A stretch of DNA of 64,000 nt from the NCBI RefSeq assembly GCF_011751885.2, contig NZ_CP061771.1, positions 2,728,001 through 2,792,000 of the forward strand, written 5' to 3'. The first letter of the stretch is position 1. Each line of letters starts with the position of its first letter. Of this stretch, positions 1 through 9,351 are shown one piece after another. The notes beneath the pieces were generated by a model. The model was given only the letters and a program-made list of their open reading frames with translations, was not told the origin of the DNA and ran no database searches. A program made the position numbers and the translations under genes. The DNA comes from Salinibacterium sp. ZJ450 (lineage in GTDB: Bacteria; Actinomycetota; Actinomycetes; Actinomycetales; Microbacteriaceae).

Positions 1-1
1 C

Positions 2-430
2 GGGCGCGAGCGCGTTGTGGATGCTGCATGGCTGGACAACGGGCCCGGCTGGGTAGGTCTGCTGCTGGACAGCGCCCGGACCGTCCTTGAACTCCGTCCG
101 GACGCCTCAGCGTATCCGGGCCGGTGGGACATTGGTGTGATCGGTGCCCACGACCCAGGTTCTGAGGCGGCGTTCGAGCTTCGCGCGTTTTTCACAGACG
201 GGGACGAGCCTCTGCGCGAAGATCCGGTCACCGGGAGCCTGAACGCCGCAGCCGCCGAATGGCTCATCGCCACAGGTCGTGCCCAGGCACCATATCTGGC
301 TGCGCAGGGCACGGCGATGGGGCGTCGCGGACGCATACATATCAGCAGCGATAAAGGCAGCCTGTGGGTCGGAGGACGGGCCACTGTGGTCCTGTCCGGG
401 TCCGCTGCGCTGCGAGCACACGCGTCATGA
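2..430 (+). CDS. PhzF-family isomerase/epimerase-like protein, C-terminal part (5' end outside window)
   Basis: The reading frame is open from base 2, so the gene starts upstream of the window. The visible part carries the C-terminal PhzF signature EDPVTGSLNAA followed by AAQGTAMGRRGRIHI and a final WVGG-type strand, which is the typical end of a PhzF (diaminopimelate-epimerase fold) protein. PhzF relatives are isomerases of uncertain substrate; the catalytic glutamate normally near the N terminus is not visible here. It is followed 55 bases later by an XRE-cupin regulator and an exporter on the same strand, suggesting a co-regulated unit. The family call is firm; the substrate is unknown. 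Confidence 0.85.
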   Translation, partial: GRERVVDAAWLDNGPGWVGLLLDSARTVLELRPDASAYPGRWDIGVIGAHDPGSEAAFELRAFFTDGDEPLREDPVTGSLNAAAAEWLIATGRAQAPYLAAQGTAMGRRGRIHISSDKGSLWVGGRATVVLSGSAALRAHAS

Positions 431-485
431 ACATCAAGTACCCGCGCCCTCTCAGTGGCACGGAGAAAAACCACTAGGGGCACTC

Positions 486-1121
486 ATGCATGTGGATACG
501 GTTACCCTTGCGTCGACTATCGGCGCGCGAATCCGCCGGGAGCGGCTAGCGCGAGAGTGGACACTTGATCACCTCGCGGAAGCAGCCGGCGTCAGCCGCC
601 GCCAACTAGTCAACATCGAGCAGGGCGAAGCGAACCCAAGCATTGGGACGCTGTTGAGCATGAGCGACGCTCTCGGGATCGCACTGTCCGCTCTCGTCGA
701 ACCGCCATCGTCACGCGTCGTGAGAATCTCCCGCGCGGGCGAGGGCGCACAACTGTGGACTGGAGAACACGGGGGCCGCGGCGTACTGCTCGTCAGCACA
801 CAGCCTCCCGAGGTGGTGGAGCTGTGGGACTGGCGGATGAACCCCGGCGACCGTCACGAAAGCAAACCGCACCACCCGGGTGCCCGTGAGCTGCTGCATG
901 TTAGCGCCGGTGTGGTGACGCTCAACGTGGGGGGCGACCGCCACGAGCTCGCTGCCGGCGACGCGATCATGTTCCCCGGCGATGTGCCGCACGCCTACGG
1001 CAACGAGGGCGCCGAGCCGGCGCAGTTCTCCTTGACCGTCTACGACCCGATCGGCTCTCGCCCCTCGGCCCCGACCCGCATGATCCGTTCGACCACCGCC
1101 TCGGGCTCGGAGCAGTCATGA
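486..1121 (+). CDS. XRE-family transcriptional regulator with cupin sensor domain
   Basis: The 211-residue protein has an N-terminal helix-turn-helix (about residues 10-62, including LAEAAGVSRRQLVNIEQGE) and a C-terminal cupin barrel (about 120-195, with ELLHVSAGVVTLNVGG and GDAIMFPGDVPHAYGN). This is the standard layout of small-molecule-sensing XRE-cupin repressors. The ATG at 486 was chosen because an AGGGG ribosome site lies just upstream and the HTH starts soon after; the frame stays open further upstream, where it overlaps the PhzF gene. The stop overlaps the start of the following EamA exporter (ATGA), so the two are translationally coupled and the exporter is the probable target. Confidence 0.88.
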   Translation: MHVDTVTLASTIGARIRRERLAREWTLDHLAEAAGVSRRQLVNIEQGEANPSIGTLLSMSDALGIALSALVEPPSSRVVRISRAGEGAQLWTGEHGGRGVLLVSTQPPEVVELWDWRMNPGDRHESKPHHPGARELLHVSAGVVTLNVGGDRHELAAGDAIMFPGDVPHAYGNEGAEPAQFSLTVYDPIGSRPSAPTRMIRSTTASGSEQS

Positions 1122-2014
1122 GCTCCCGGGCGCCGCTGACTCTGCCGGTTCCGCCGTGGTCGCTGGCGGTGGCGGCAATGCTCTCCGTCCAGCTCGGCTC
1201 GGCAATGTCGGTCGGGCTGATCGACATCGTGGGGCCGGCCGGGACGGCGTGGCTCAGACTCAGCATTGGCGCGATCATGTTCTTGATCCTCGCCCGCCCA
1301 CCAGTGCGGTCCATCCGGCGCTCGGACGTGCCTACGCTACTGGGCCTCGGGATCGCCACGGGTGTGATGACCATCTCCTTCCTCGCCGCGATCGAACGCA
1401 TCCCGCTTGGTACCGCGGTCGCCATCGAGTTCCTTGGCCCGCTCACGGTCGCCGCCGCACGCAGCCGCAACGGCAGAGCGCTGGCCTGGCCCGCCTTGGC
1501 TCTTCTCGGAGTCGTGCTCCTCACCGAGCCGTGGCAGGGCACCGTCGATCTCGTCGGGATCGGGTTCGCCGCCCTTGCGGGTGCCTGCTGGGGCGGCTAC
1601 ATCCTGCTCACCCAGCGCGCCGGTGATCGCTTCACGGGCATCCAGTCGCTCTCGATCACCATCCCGATCGCCGCCGTGACCGCTGCGATCGTGGGGATCC
1701 CGCAAGCCGTCGGCCAGCTCAACCTCGGGATCATCGCCGCGGCCGCTGGTCTTGCCCTGCTTCTGCCCGTTCTGCCGTTCGCCCTGGAAATGCTCGCGCT
1801 GCGCCGCATGACGGCGACCGCGTTCGGCACCTTGATGGCGGTCGAGCCGGCCCTCGGCCTGCTGCTTGGCCTGCTCGTGCTTGGCCAGCTCCCCACGATC
1901 GTGCAGGTCATCGGTATCCTGCTCGTCGTCCTCGCGGGCGCCGCCGCACAACGCGGCGGACGACGCACCGAGCCCACCCACCATGACCCCGTCACCCAGA
2001 CCGGGCTGGCCTGA
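1118..2014 (+). CDS. EamA/RhtA-like DMT-superfamily exporter
   Basis: The 298-residue protein is made of about ten hydrophobic segments in two EamA repeats, with the diagnostic stretches IPLGTAVAIEFLGPL (first half) and TATAFGTLMAVEPALGLLLG (second half). Relatives such as RhtA export threonine, homoserine and similar small metabolites across the inner membrane. The start overlaps the stop of the XRE-cupin gene by four bases, and the PaiB-like gene begins 14 bases after its stop, so all three are probably one transcript. The actual substrate cannot be read from sequence. Confidence 0.9.
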   Translation: MSSRAPLTLPVPPWSLAVAAMLSVQLGSAMSVGLIDIVGPAGTAWLRLSIGAIMFLILARPPVRSIRRSDVPTLLGLGIATGVMTISFLAAIERIPLGTAVAIEFLGPLTVAAARSRNGRALAWPALALLGVVLLTEPWQGTVDLVGIGFAALAGACWGGYILLTQRAGDRFTGIQSLSITIPIAAVTAAIVGIPQAVGQLNLGIIAAAAGLALLLPVLPFALEMLALRRMTATAFGTLMAVEPALGLLLGLLVLGQLPTIVQVIGILLVVLAGAAAQRGGRRTEPTHHDPVTQTGLA

Positions 2015-2027
2015 GAAGGAGAATGCT

Positions 2028-2654
2028 GTGTATACCCCGCGACATAACCTCATCCAGGACGAGGCCGTTATCCGTAAAATGGTCGCCGCCGTCCGCACCG
2101 CTTGGTTCGTCACCGCCGACGCGGACGGGATCCCGCAAGCGACGTTCCTGCCGATCATCTGGCGCGAGAACGCCGTGGTCATGCACGTGGCACGGGCCAA
2201 CCGGCACTGGCGGAACCTGGCGCCCGGCAGCCCGGCGCTGCTGATCGTGACCGGCCCGGACGCCTACATCTCACCGAGCTGGTACGAGCAGAAGCGCATC
2301 GACGGGCGCGTCGTGCCGACCTGGGACTACACAGCCGTCCACCTCATCGGCACCGCCACCGTCCACGAGGACCCCGAATGGCTACGCACCGCGGTCACCG
2401 AGCTCACCGACGCCCACGAGACGGGGCGCGAGCACCCCTGGGCGGTCTCGGACGCGCCAGCAGACCACATCGACTTCGAGCTCAGCGGCATCGTCGGCAT
2501 CGAGGTCACCGTCACCCGGATCGAGGGCAAGGCGAAACTCAACCAGAACTACCCCGCGGCCGACCGACGCGGCGCAGTCGACGGCCTTGCCCGCGAGCCC
2601 TTCCCCGACGCCCTGGTCGTCGCCGAGCAGATCGCTGCCACGTTACAAGACTGA
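2028..2654 (+). CDS. FMN-binding PaiB-like (negative transcriptional regulator family) protein
   Basis: The 208-residue protein begins MYTPRHN and contains ATFLPIIW, HVARANRHWRNL, DAYISPSWYEQK, TWDYTAVHL and KLNQNYPAADR. These are the ordered signature motifs of the PaiB/FMN-binding split-barrel family. The family is named after Bacillus PaiB, a regulator, but many members may be flavin-binding enzymes. The GTG at 2028 was chosen because AGAAGGA stands seven bases upstream. It sits 3' in the PhzF/regulator/exporter unit; PaiB-like and PhzF-like proteins near an exporter fit detoxification or amino-acid metabolite handling, which is inference. Confidence 0.9.
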   Translation: MYTPRHNLIQDEAVIRKMVAAVRTAWFVTADADGIPQATFLPIIWRENAVVMHVARANRHWRNLAPGSPALLIVTGPDAYISPSWYEQKRIDGRVVPTWDYTAVHLIGTATVHEDPEWLRTAVTELTDAHETGREHPWAVSDAPADHIDFELSGIVGIEVTVTRIEGKAKLNQNYPAADRRGAVDGLAREPFPDALVVAEQIAATLQD

Positions 2655-2803
2655 GGATCGGCGCACCCCGAGCCCTCGGCCCGCTGGATCGGCTAATAAC
2701 CGACTACCCGCGACCACATTTCGTTTGCCTGATGGATCGCACTAGCGCTGGTGGCTCGGAAGCTCGGATGGCATTGGTATTCGCTCGCGAGTAGGTTGGC
2801 GGC

Positions 2804-3739
2804 ATGGTGGGCGGATTCGTCACGTTGTCGCCGCTTCAGGCGCTTGGCATTCCGGTTGCGCTCCTTGGCGCTGTGTTTCTGGCGTTCGGTGCAGGGTTCC
2901 AGCATCGCGGCGTGAACAAAGTCGACGCTGCCAGCCGCGACAGCGCGAAAACCGGACTCGGTATCGGGCAGTTGCTGGCCCTGGTCCGCCGCCCATCCTG
3001 GTTGGTTGGCACCCTGATGCTGGGCGTTGCGATCGTGCTGCAGCTCATCAGTTTGTTTCTTGCCCCGTTGACTGTCGTGCAGCCGCTGGGCGCCCTGGCC
3101 CTCGTCATCACCGCCTACCTCAACGCCCGGGCGACCGGGACACGGCTCGAGACGACGGCGATCCGCGCGATCCTGATGTGCGTCGGCGGGATCGGGGTGT
3201 TCGTCGGGGTGGCCGCCGTCACGACAACCTCCGTGCCCATCGAGACACAGCAGTTGGTCATCGTGCTAATCATCCTGACGTGCGTGCTCGCCATCCTTGC
3301 CGTCGGCTTCGTCCTATTACGGAAGCGGTCGCCGACGGTCTTCTACATTATCGCCGGCGGAGTTCTCTTCGGGTTCGTCGCGTCCCTCGCGAAGGTCGTC
3401 ATCGTCCGGGTGCAAACCATCGCGCTGCACGGGTTCAAACTCGTGCCGGGGGACGGACTCACGATCGTTGCGCTCGTCGCGATTATCGTCGCGGCACTCT
3501 CCGGCTCGTACCTCGTGCAGACCGCGTACTCAAGCGGGCCCCCGGACCTGGTCGTCGCGGGCTTAACCGTGATCGACCCTATGGTCGGAGTCACCATCGG
3601 AATCGTCGTTCTCGGCGAAGCCACCGCCGCGCCCTGGTGGGCTGGCGTCGTGTTCGTTCTCGCGGGCGCGTCCGCTGTTTTCGGGGTTTTCCAACTGTCC
3701 CGTCGAAACCAGCCACAGCTGACAGACCCGCGGAAATAG
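2804..3739 (+). CDS. DMT-family (NIPA/DUF803-like) transporter
   Basis: The 311-residue membrane protein has about nine hydrophobic helices and the pattern LTVVQPLGALALVITAYLNAR in helix 3, FGFVASLAK in the middle and GPPDLVVAGLTVIDPMVGV near the end. This arrangement is typical of actinobacterial DMT proteins resembling the NIPA magnesium transporters. The ATG at 2804 is preceded only by a weak GGCGG. The gene stands alone, about 150 bases after the PaiB-like gene, with a possible hairpin after its stop. Cation or metabolite transport is likely; the substrate is not determined. Confidence 0.8.
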   Translation: MVGGFVTLSPLQALGIPVALLGAVFLAFGAGFQHRGVNKVDAASRDSAKTGLGIGQLLALVRRPSWLVGTLMLGVAIVLQLISLFLAPLTVVQPLGALALVITAYLNARATGTRLETTAIRAILMCVGGIGVFVGVAAVTTTSVPIETQQLVIVLIILTCVLAILAVGFVLLRKRSPTVFYIIAGGVLFGFVASLAKVVIVRVQTIALHGFKLVPGDGLTIVALVAIIVAALSGSYLVQTAYSSGPPDLVVAGLTVIDPMVGVTIGIVVLGEATAAPWWAGVVFVLAGASAVFGVFQLSRRNQPQLTDPRK

Positions 3740-3741
3740 AA

Positions 3742-3767
3742 ACGCCGCAGGATACATTGCGCGGCGT
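3742..3767 (+). terminator. possible hairpin terminator after the NIPA-like transporter
   Basis: ACGCCGC and GCGGCGT form a 7-bp stem starting three bases after the stop codon. No U-tract follows, so this may be only a weak or Rho-assisted terminator. From here to 4371 no gene is recognised; the only notable item is one copy of the dispersed 17-bp motif. Confidence 0.35.
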
Positions 3768-4165
3768 GAGCAGTTGAACAGCCTGAGCGGACGGCGTCCC
3801 GACGATCCAGCCACCGGGCGCCACGAGTTCGGTGCTTAACCCGGCAGGATCATTGGCCAAGTCCGCCGCATTCTTCACGTTCCGACCTCGATCGACTAAT
3901 GCATGTCCACACGGGCGCTAACACTGATTGCTCGGCAGACCTGGCTCCGACGACGTCCATCATTCAGCGCCCACCATCTTGCGACGGCAAATGGTTAATA
4001 ACCGCGAACCTCACCGGTGACGAATATCTGGTTGTGCTCGCTAACGCCCCAGCCGCAGGGCTCGGCGGCCTGACTCTGGCAATCCGTAGGGCGACAACCT
4101 CCCCCTGCCGGCTGGCGCTTTTGCCCGAGATGAAGAGAAGCAGCGCGCGCCCCGATCCGCAAGTC

Positions 4166-4182
4166 GGACGCTTAGCGGGCAC
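4166..4182 (+). repeat. dispersed intergenic motif, copy 1
   Basis: GGACGCTTAGCGGGCAC lies in the empty interval between the NIPA-like transporter and the ClC channel. It differs from the common form by TTAG in place of TGAR. Confidence 0.5.
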
Positions 4183-4371
4183 ATAAAGGCGTGATACCGC
4201 TCACGTCGACGCCCGAGGTGAGATGCCCGCAAGCCGAACCCCAACCGCACACAGAACAATCCGGCGCATCTGGAACTCGCCCGCTGGATGACGTTGCTGT
4301 GCCCTTGTGGAGGCCACGTCGGCAGGGCACAGTGGGGCGTGTCCGTTATGTCTTCCAAGGAGGACCGCGTC

Positions 4372-5733
4372 ATGGACCCGCACCCCGATCAGCCGGGTCC
4401 CTCACCGGCAGCGATTGATCCACTGGCCGTCATCCGGTCTCGCGAGTACGTTCGGGTGCTGCTGTTGGCCGGACTTATCGGACTGCCCGTGTCGGCGGTC
4501 GCCTACGGGGTCCTGGCCCTTCTCGACTGGCTGCAGACGTTCCTGTTCACCGAACTTCCCGGCGCACTCGGCTTCGCCACTGTGCCGGTATGGTGGCCGC
4601 TTCCGCTGCTGGGGCTTTCGGGATTGCTGGTCGCGTTGTGCATCCGGTATCTGCCGGGCACCAGCGGCCACTCGCCGTCTGAGGGCTTCAAGGCCGGAGT
4701 TGCGCCGCTGCCTGTGGAACTGCCCGGCATAATCCTGGCCGCGCTTTTCACGCTGTCCCTTGGTGTTGTTCTGGGTCCCGAGGCACCCCTGATTGCCATC
4801 GGTGCTGGGCTGGGCGCGCTCACGATCAAACTGGTCAAGAAGGATGCGCCGCCGTCCGCCGTCGCAGTGATCGCGTCCGCGGGCAGCTTCGCCGCCATCA
4901 GCACCCTTCTCGGTTCACCCCTGCTCGGCGCCTTCCTGCTGATTGAGGCCTCCGGGCTTGGCGGAGCGATGCTCGGGGTGGGGTTGCTGCCGGGACTGCT
5001 CGCCGCCGGAATCGGCTCCTTGGTGTTCGTGGGACTGGATGCGTGGACCGGTCTGGGCACGTTCAGCCTCGCCATTGCCGACCTGCCGGCGTTCACCAGC
5101 CCCACCGTGGCGATGTTTTTCTGGGCCGTGGTGCTGGGGCTAGTCTGCCCGCTGCTGGCCTGGGGCATCTACGCGGTCGCCCGTTTGGTGCGGCCGTACG
5201 TCGACGCCCATCGCCTCGCCTTAACGCCGTTGCTCGGCCTGATGGTCGCTGCCTTGGCAATCGTGTTCTCGCAATCCACGGGCAAGGATGCCACGGAGGT
5301 GCTCTTTTCTGGCCAGTCCGCCCTGCCATCGCTCATTTCCGGTGCCGCAACCTGGTCGATCGGCGCACTCGCACTGCTCATCGCCTGCAAGGCGCTCGCC
5401 TATGGCTTCTCCCTGAGCGCGTTCCGCGGCGGGCCCGTCTTCCCCGCCATGTTCATCGGGGGCGCGATCGGAGTGATGGCCTCCCATCTCCCAGGCATGG
5501 CGCTCGTGCCGGCGGTCGGAATCGGTATCGGCGCCATGTCAGTGTCGATGCTGAAACTTCCCTTCACTAGTGTCCTGCTCGCCACCCTGCTGCTCACCAG
5601 CGACGCTCTCCAGGTGATGCCGCTAGTCATCGTGGCGGTCGTCGTCGCGCACGTTGTGACTAGCCGGCTTCCCGAGCCCCCGGGGACGCGCCTGCGTCGA
5701 ACGGCTTCGCCCGCCATCACTCCCGACGTTTGA
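4372..5733 (+). CDS. ClC-family chloride channel/antiporter
   Basis: The 453-residue protein has the multi-helix ClC architecture and recognisable selectivity-filter regions: PGTSGHSP (degenerate form of GSGIP), VVLGPEAPLIAIGAGLG (matching GxEGP) and FRGGPVFPAMFIGGAIG (matching GxFxP). ClC proteins move chloride, or exchange it for protons, across the membrane. The ATG at 4372 follows a strong AAGGAGG eight bases upstream; an upstream in-frame ATG at 4348 would include that ribosome site. No CBS domains are present, as usual for short bacterial ClCs. The glutamate of GPEAP is shifted compared with the gating glutamate of E. coli ClC, so channel versus exchanger mode is open. Confidence 0.9.
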   Translation: MDPHPDQPGPSPAAIDPLAVIRSREYVRVLLLAGLIGLPVSAVAYGVLALLDWLQTFLFTELPGALGFATVPVWWPLPLLGLSGLLVALCIRYLPGTSGHSPSEGFKAGVAPLPVELPGIILAALFTLSLGVVLGPEAPLIAIGAGLGALTIKLVKKDAPPSAVAVIASAGSFAAISTLLGSPLLGAFLLIEASGLGGAMLGVGLLPGLLAAGIGSLVFVGLDAWTGLGTFSLAIADLPAFTSPTVAMFFWAVVLGLVCPLLAWGIYAVARLVRPYVDAHRLALTPLLGLMVAALAIVFSQSTGKDATEVLFSGQSALPSLISGAATWSIGALALLIACKALAYGFSLSAFRGGPVFPAMFIGGAIGVMASHLPGMALVPAVGIGIGAMSVSMLKLPFTSVLLATLLLTSDALQVMPLVIVAVVVAHVVTSRLPEPPGTRLRRTASPAITPDV

Positions 5734-5751
5734 ACTCAGGGTCTCTCCCGA

Positions 5752-6344
5752 CCAGGATGGCTCGCGCGGTTCGTCTTCGGGGGCGGCATCCCGAACCTGA
5801 CGGTTCCCAACTCAGCCAACGGACCCGGACGGGATCCCAGCTTCGGGGAGATCTACGGTGGGCTGATGCAGACGCAGGTCCCGACTTGGGACGACGTGCA
5901 ATGGCTCCGCGAGGAATGGGGCGGGAAGTTTGTCGTGAAGGGCCTCTTCCGCTCCGACGAGGCACGACGCGCCATCGACATCGGAGCAGACGCTATCGTC
6001 GTCTCCAACCACGGCGGGAACAACCTCGACAGCACGTACGCGTCGATCCGGGTGCTCCCCGCGATCGCGGAAGCGATCGGCGACCAGGCAGAAGTCTGGT
6101 TCGACGGCGGAATCCGCCGCGGCATGGATGTCGCCAAGGCCCTCGCGCTGGGCGCAGACACCGTGCTGCTCGGCCGCGCATGGCTGTGGGGGCTCGCTGC
6201 AGGCGGCGAGCAGGGTGTCCTCGACATCCTTCGGATGATGGAAAGCGGTCTGGAGCGGACACTTGTCGGCCTAGGCACAAGTCAGTCAAGGATTTGAGCC
6301 CGGACGACATCACAGCGCCGGAGGGGTTCTTCATCAAGGCTTGA
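5752..6344 (+). pseudogene. FMN-dependent alpha-hydroxy-acid dehydrogenase (LldD/MftD-like) relic, 5'-truncated and frameshifted
   Basis: From about 5752 the frame reads WLARFVFGGGIPNLTVPN, then VVKGLFRSDEARRAIDIGAD, IVVSNHGGNNLDST and EVWFDGGIRRGMDVAKALALGAD, the C-terminal half of an FMN-dependent alpha-hydroxy-acid oxidase (LldD2, or the mycofactocin protein MftD). Roughly the first 200 residues are absent; the ClC gene ends immediately upstream. Near 6276 one base is missing: the frame runs into TGA at 6295, while the next frame continues HKSVKDLSPDDITAPEGF to 6344, as expected for the family's end. No mycofactocin genes are nearby. It is almost certainly non-functional. Confidence 0.85.
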
Positions 6345-6550
6345 TTTCCGGTTCGATGGTGGGTGCTGACAAGCGCGGTGCCCACCATCGGCCAATCACC
6401 AAGAAATGCGGTTTTGAGTACTCGTCTGCTGCTGAGACTGGCAACAACCCGGTTGCGGTTTCGGCTACCCTCGCGGCCGGAATATCCGATCAACAACTGG
6501 GGTTACCTGTCTAGGGACACCTGCCCCGCGTCTACTCGGCGCAACCCTCG

Positions 6551-7577
6551 ATGAAAGACCGGTATATCTTGACTGTTCCGCTTTCCATTCTTGACCTGGC
6601 GACGATAGGACCTGGGCAGAGCGCTGCACAGAGTTTCGCGGGCAGCGTCGCGATGGCGAAGCGGGCAGAGGAACTGGGCTACCACCGGATCTGGTACGCC
6701 GAGCACCACAACATGTCTTCGATCGCTTCCTCGGCCACCAGCGTGCTGATCGCGCATGTGGCAGCACACACCGAAACCATCCGTCTTGGCGCGGGCGGAG
6801 TGATGCTGCCTAACCATTCGCCGCTGACCATTGCCGAACAGTTCGGAACACTGGAGACCCTGCACCCCGGGCGGATCGATCTGGGGTTGGGGCGTGCGCC
6901 CGGCAGTGACCAGGACACGATGCGGGCGCTGCGCCGCGATCCGCGGTCGTCGGACGGTTTCCCTCAGGACGTTCTCGAGCTGCAGGGCTACCTGACCGGC
7001 CCGAGCCGGGTGCCCGGTGTGGAGGCGATCCCGGGCAAGGGCACCAATGTTCCGCTATACATCTTGGGTTCATCGTTGTTCGGCGCCAAGCTCGCCGCCG
7101 CACTGGGCCTGCCCTATGCCTTTGCCTCACACTTCGCGCCCAATGCGCTGCACGACGCGGTCGCCGCCTACCGGCGCGAGTTCGAGCCATCCGCCCAGCT
7201 CGACAAACCCCACGTTATGGTCGGCGTGAAACGTCGTGGCGGCCGAGACCGACGGCGAAGCGCAGGACATGTTCCGCGCGACGCTGCGTGCGCGGGTAAT
7301 CCTGATGCTGGGCAGGGGCCGGACGTTCACCGATGACGAGGCCGATCTGATTCTGGACTCCCCGCAAGGCCAGCAGATAGCCCAGATGATGAAGTACTCG
7401 GCTGTTGGGACGCCGGACGCGGTGATTGATTACCTGACGACGTTCACAGCGCATGCCGGTGCGGATGAGCTGATTGTGGCGCACCAGACTCAGGGCGTGG
7501 CCGAGCAGCTGCGCTCGGTAGAACTGCTGGCGCAGGCGGCGGGCCTGGTTGGGACGACGCCAGCCCGAGCGCTTTAG
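6551..7577 (+). pseudogene. LLM-class (luciferase-like) flavin oxidoreductase, frameshifted
   Basis: The first part ([54 protein letters not shown]) is a typical LLM monooxygenase of the short 'PLSVLDLA' type, which uses reduced flavin for oxidation. At the AAA of 7229-7231 one extra base shifts the frame: removal restores [17 protein letters not shown] and the rest of the protein (KYSAVGTPDAVIDYL, ADELIVAHQT) to the stop at 7577. With the indel the product would be a 261-residue truncate with a nonsense tail. It could be a real mutation or a homopolymer reading error, but neighbouring genes are also broken. Confidence 0.88.
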
Positions 7578-7660
7578 AACTGGCTCTAAATACGGAACGC
7601 TCCTGAGAATTGAAGTGCTCACCGGAAGTTGGACTGAGAAATGCGGGCCGCCCGAAAGAC

Positions 7661-7678
7661 GGAGGCCTGAACGGGCAC
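7661..7678 (+). repeat. dispersed intergenic motif, copy 2
   Basis: GGAGGCCTGAACGGGCAC lies 84 bases after the broken LLM gene. Just before it (7587-7606) is GGAACGCTCCTGAGAATT, one arm of a hairpin like the complete terminator at 18827. Confidence 0.45.
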
Positions 7679-7793
7679 TCATTGGGCCATTGACGATGGT
7701 GGTGTTGCCGTGCCGATCGGCGACGAGTGGGTCGACGTCGAGCCCCGCTGAGCGCCCTTCGCCGAGCGCGATGGACGCGCTTAGGCTGAGGCC

Positions 7794-8033
7794 ATGCCTG
7801 ACGCCATCGAGTTCATCCGCAATGCACCTCTGGGAACGCGGATGACCGTGCGCAAGCGGATTCCCGGCGGCTTCACCGACGCTGTCGGCTACCTGCGGGA
7901 GTGCAGCGACGGTGAATGCGTGGTGGAAACGCCGCGCGGGCTGGTCGCCATCCTGCTAGACGATGTGACCGCCGCGAAAGCGGTGCCGCCCCCTTCGCCG
8001 CGCCGCGCGCCGCGGTACCCGCCGCTGGGCTGA
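7794..8033 (+). CDS. small conserved hypothetical protein (actinobacterial, SH3-barrel-like)
   Basis: The 79-residue product has the pattern PLGTRMTVRKRIPGGFTDAVGYL, then CVVETPRGLVAILLDDVTAAKAVPPP. I recognise this pattern from short actinobacterial proteins and from the N-terminal extension of some GNAT acetyltransferases; no biochemical role is known to me. The alternation of strands with a conserved G-x-FTDxxG turn suggests a small beta barrel. Here it is free-standing: the acetyltransferase part is absent, and a (CATCAC)n tract starts 38 bases after the stop. It may therefore be a truncated relic of a longer gene. Confidence 0.6.
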   Translation: MPDAIEFIRNAPLGTRMTVRKRIPGGFTDAVGYLRECSDGECVVETPRGLVAILLDDVTAAKAVPPPSPRRAPRYPPLG

Positions 8034-8070
8034 CCGGCCCTTCCGCCGCCAGCACGACCACCGCCGCCAC

Positions 8071-8100
8071 CATCACCATCACCATCACCATCACCATCAC
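8071..8100. repeat. hexanucleotide tandem repeat (CATCAC)5
   Basis: Five perfect CATCAC units are flanked by extra CAC triplets. The interval 8034-8500 around it shows no convincing gene on either strand. Confidence 0.9.
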
Positions 8101-8338
8101 CACCACCGCACCGTAGGTCCGACTGAAGCTGAGGCCGCCGGACATGTTGCCGGGAGCGGGACGCTCCACGGGCATCGATCGGCGGGATCAATGGATCACT
8201 GCTGCGCCCTGGCGGCGCCTGCAGGAGCAATCACTTCCAAAGTGGTCGGGCTTCCACGGCCGCCGCCTTCTCGATGCGAGACAACCAGCCGAATGGCGCG
8301 CGCGAACGACAACGACTGCCCTACCTCCACCGCAAGAT

Positions 8339-9188
8339 TCAGTGTTCTGCCGACAAGCGCAACGTAGACGACACCTGCGAGGTGAACATATCCGAAAGCG
8401 ACCTCGTCGCGAACCTCCCACGTTGGGCCATCTGGCTTGGCACCAGCGAGGAGGCGGCGAAGTCGCTCCGAACGGGTGAAGAGGCACATGCGCAGTCCTC
8501 CTTGACCGAGCGGGGTGCTATTTCCTGGGTGGTTTGAATTAGACCACGTAGGCGATTCCGCAGGCTGCCCCCCGATGGGGGGGTGTCGCCGGGCGAGCAT
8601 TTCGACAGCTGCCGACCGCAGGCCGGACCGGGCACGGAGTGACCCAGGCATGATTGCGCAGATCGTGGTGCGTTACGGGCTGGAGCCCCATCTGCCGCGG
8701 CAACCCTGCGATTACGAACTGGGTTCCTAAACCGCTTGGGTTCGATGCGTTCGCCGCGCTCGCTCCCGCGGTACAGAGCGATGCCCTGTGAGTTCTTGAC
8801 GACGACAGCGAAGTCACCGAACGCGTAGCGGAAGCTCTGCCACTCGGACCATTTTTCGACGGCGTCGACGACACGTTGCTCCTCGTCAGTTGTGAGGTTG
8901 GGTTCGAGTGTGAAGATGCCGACGACGCGGGGGCCGCCGTCCAGCATGCCGTTCCGCTCGATATGGAAAGTGATCAGCTCCTCCGTGTAGCGTCCGAGCC
9001 CCTCCATGGACTCGATGATGGGTGGGGTGGGGAGCAGGGTGTCGAGGATGATGTCTCCCATGATGAGGATCCCGGTGATCACTCCGATGACGAGCCCGGC
9101 GATCGCCGCCAACTGCCACTTAGCGGCCGGCGGCTGGCGGCTGGCCCGGCACCTCGGCGGGTGCCCGGCCAAACAGCTCGCTCGTCAT
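8339..9188 (-). pseudogene. single-pass membrane protein, frameshifted near the N terminus, unclear 3' end
   Basis: Reading leftward from the ATG at 9188 gives MTSELFGRAPAEVPGQPPAA and then a stop near 9122. One base out of frame the protein continues KWQLAAIAGLVIGVITGILI, a transmembrane helix, followed by a soluble part (YTEELITFHIERNG, RRVVDAVEKWSEWQSFRYAFGDFAVVVKNSQ). A single extra base near 9123 therefore appears to have broken the gene. After about 8710 the frame stays open to 8339 but its composition is no longer protein-like, so the true C terminus is probably also lost. The family is not recognised. The in-frame ATG at 9172 would lead to the same body without the natural N terminus. 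Confidence 0.55.
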
Positions 9189-9351
9189 AGCCGGACGATA
9201 ACAGGGAACCTCCTTCAGCGCGGAGCCACACCAGGCGGCGCACAGTGCACCTTCATTTGCCATGCTCGAGAGCCGGAGGCTCAATGCGCCCGATCGGTTG
9301 CATTGCCCGTGGCTGACCAACGGGCGGATACGCGGCTGGCCGACGGCGAAT

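Noticed and set aside
1337-2200. Long minus-strand open frame opposite the EamA and PaiB-like genes
   Set aside because: It is antisense to two well-supported genes and its composition (Arg/Gly/Asp-rich) is the usual shadow of GC-rich codons.
8071-8100. Short tandem repeat as CRISPR-like array
   Set aside because: Unit of six bases without spacers; a simple microsatellite.
8567-8586. CCCCCCGATGGGGGG hairpin as a terminator
   Set aside because: No gene clearly ends near it on either strand and there is no U-run.
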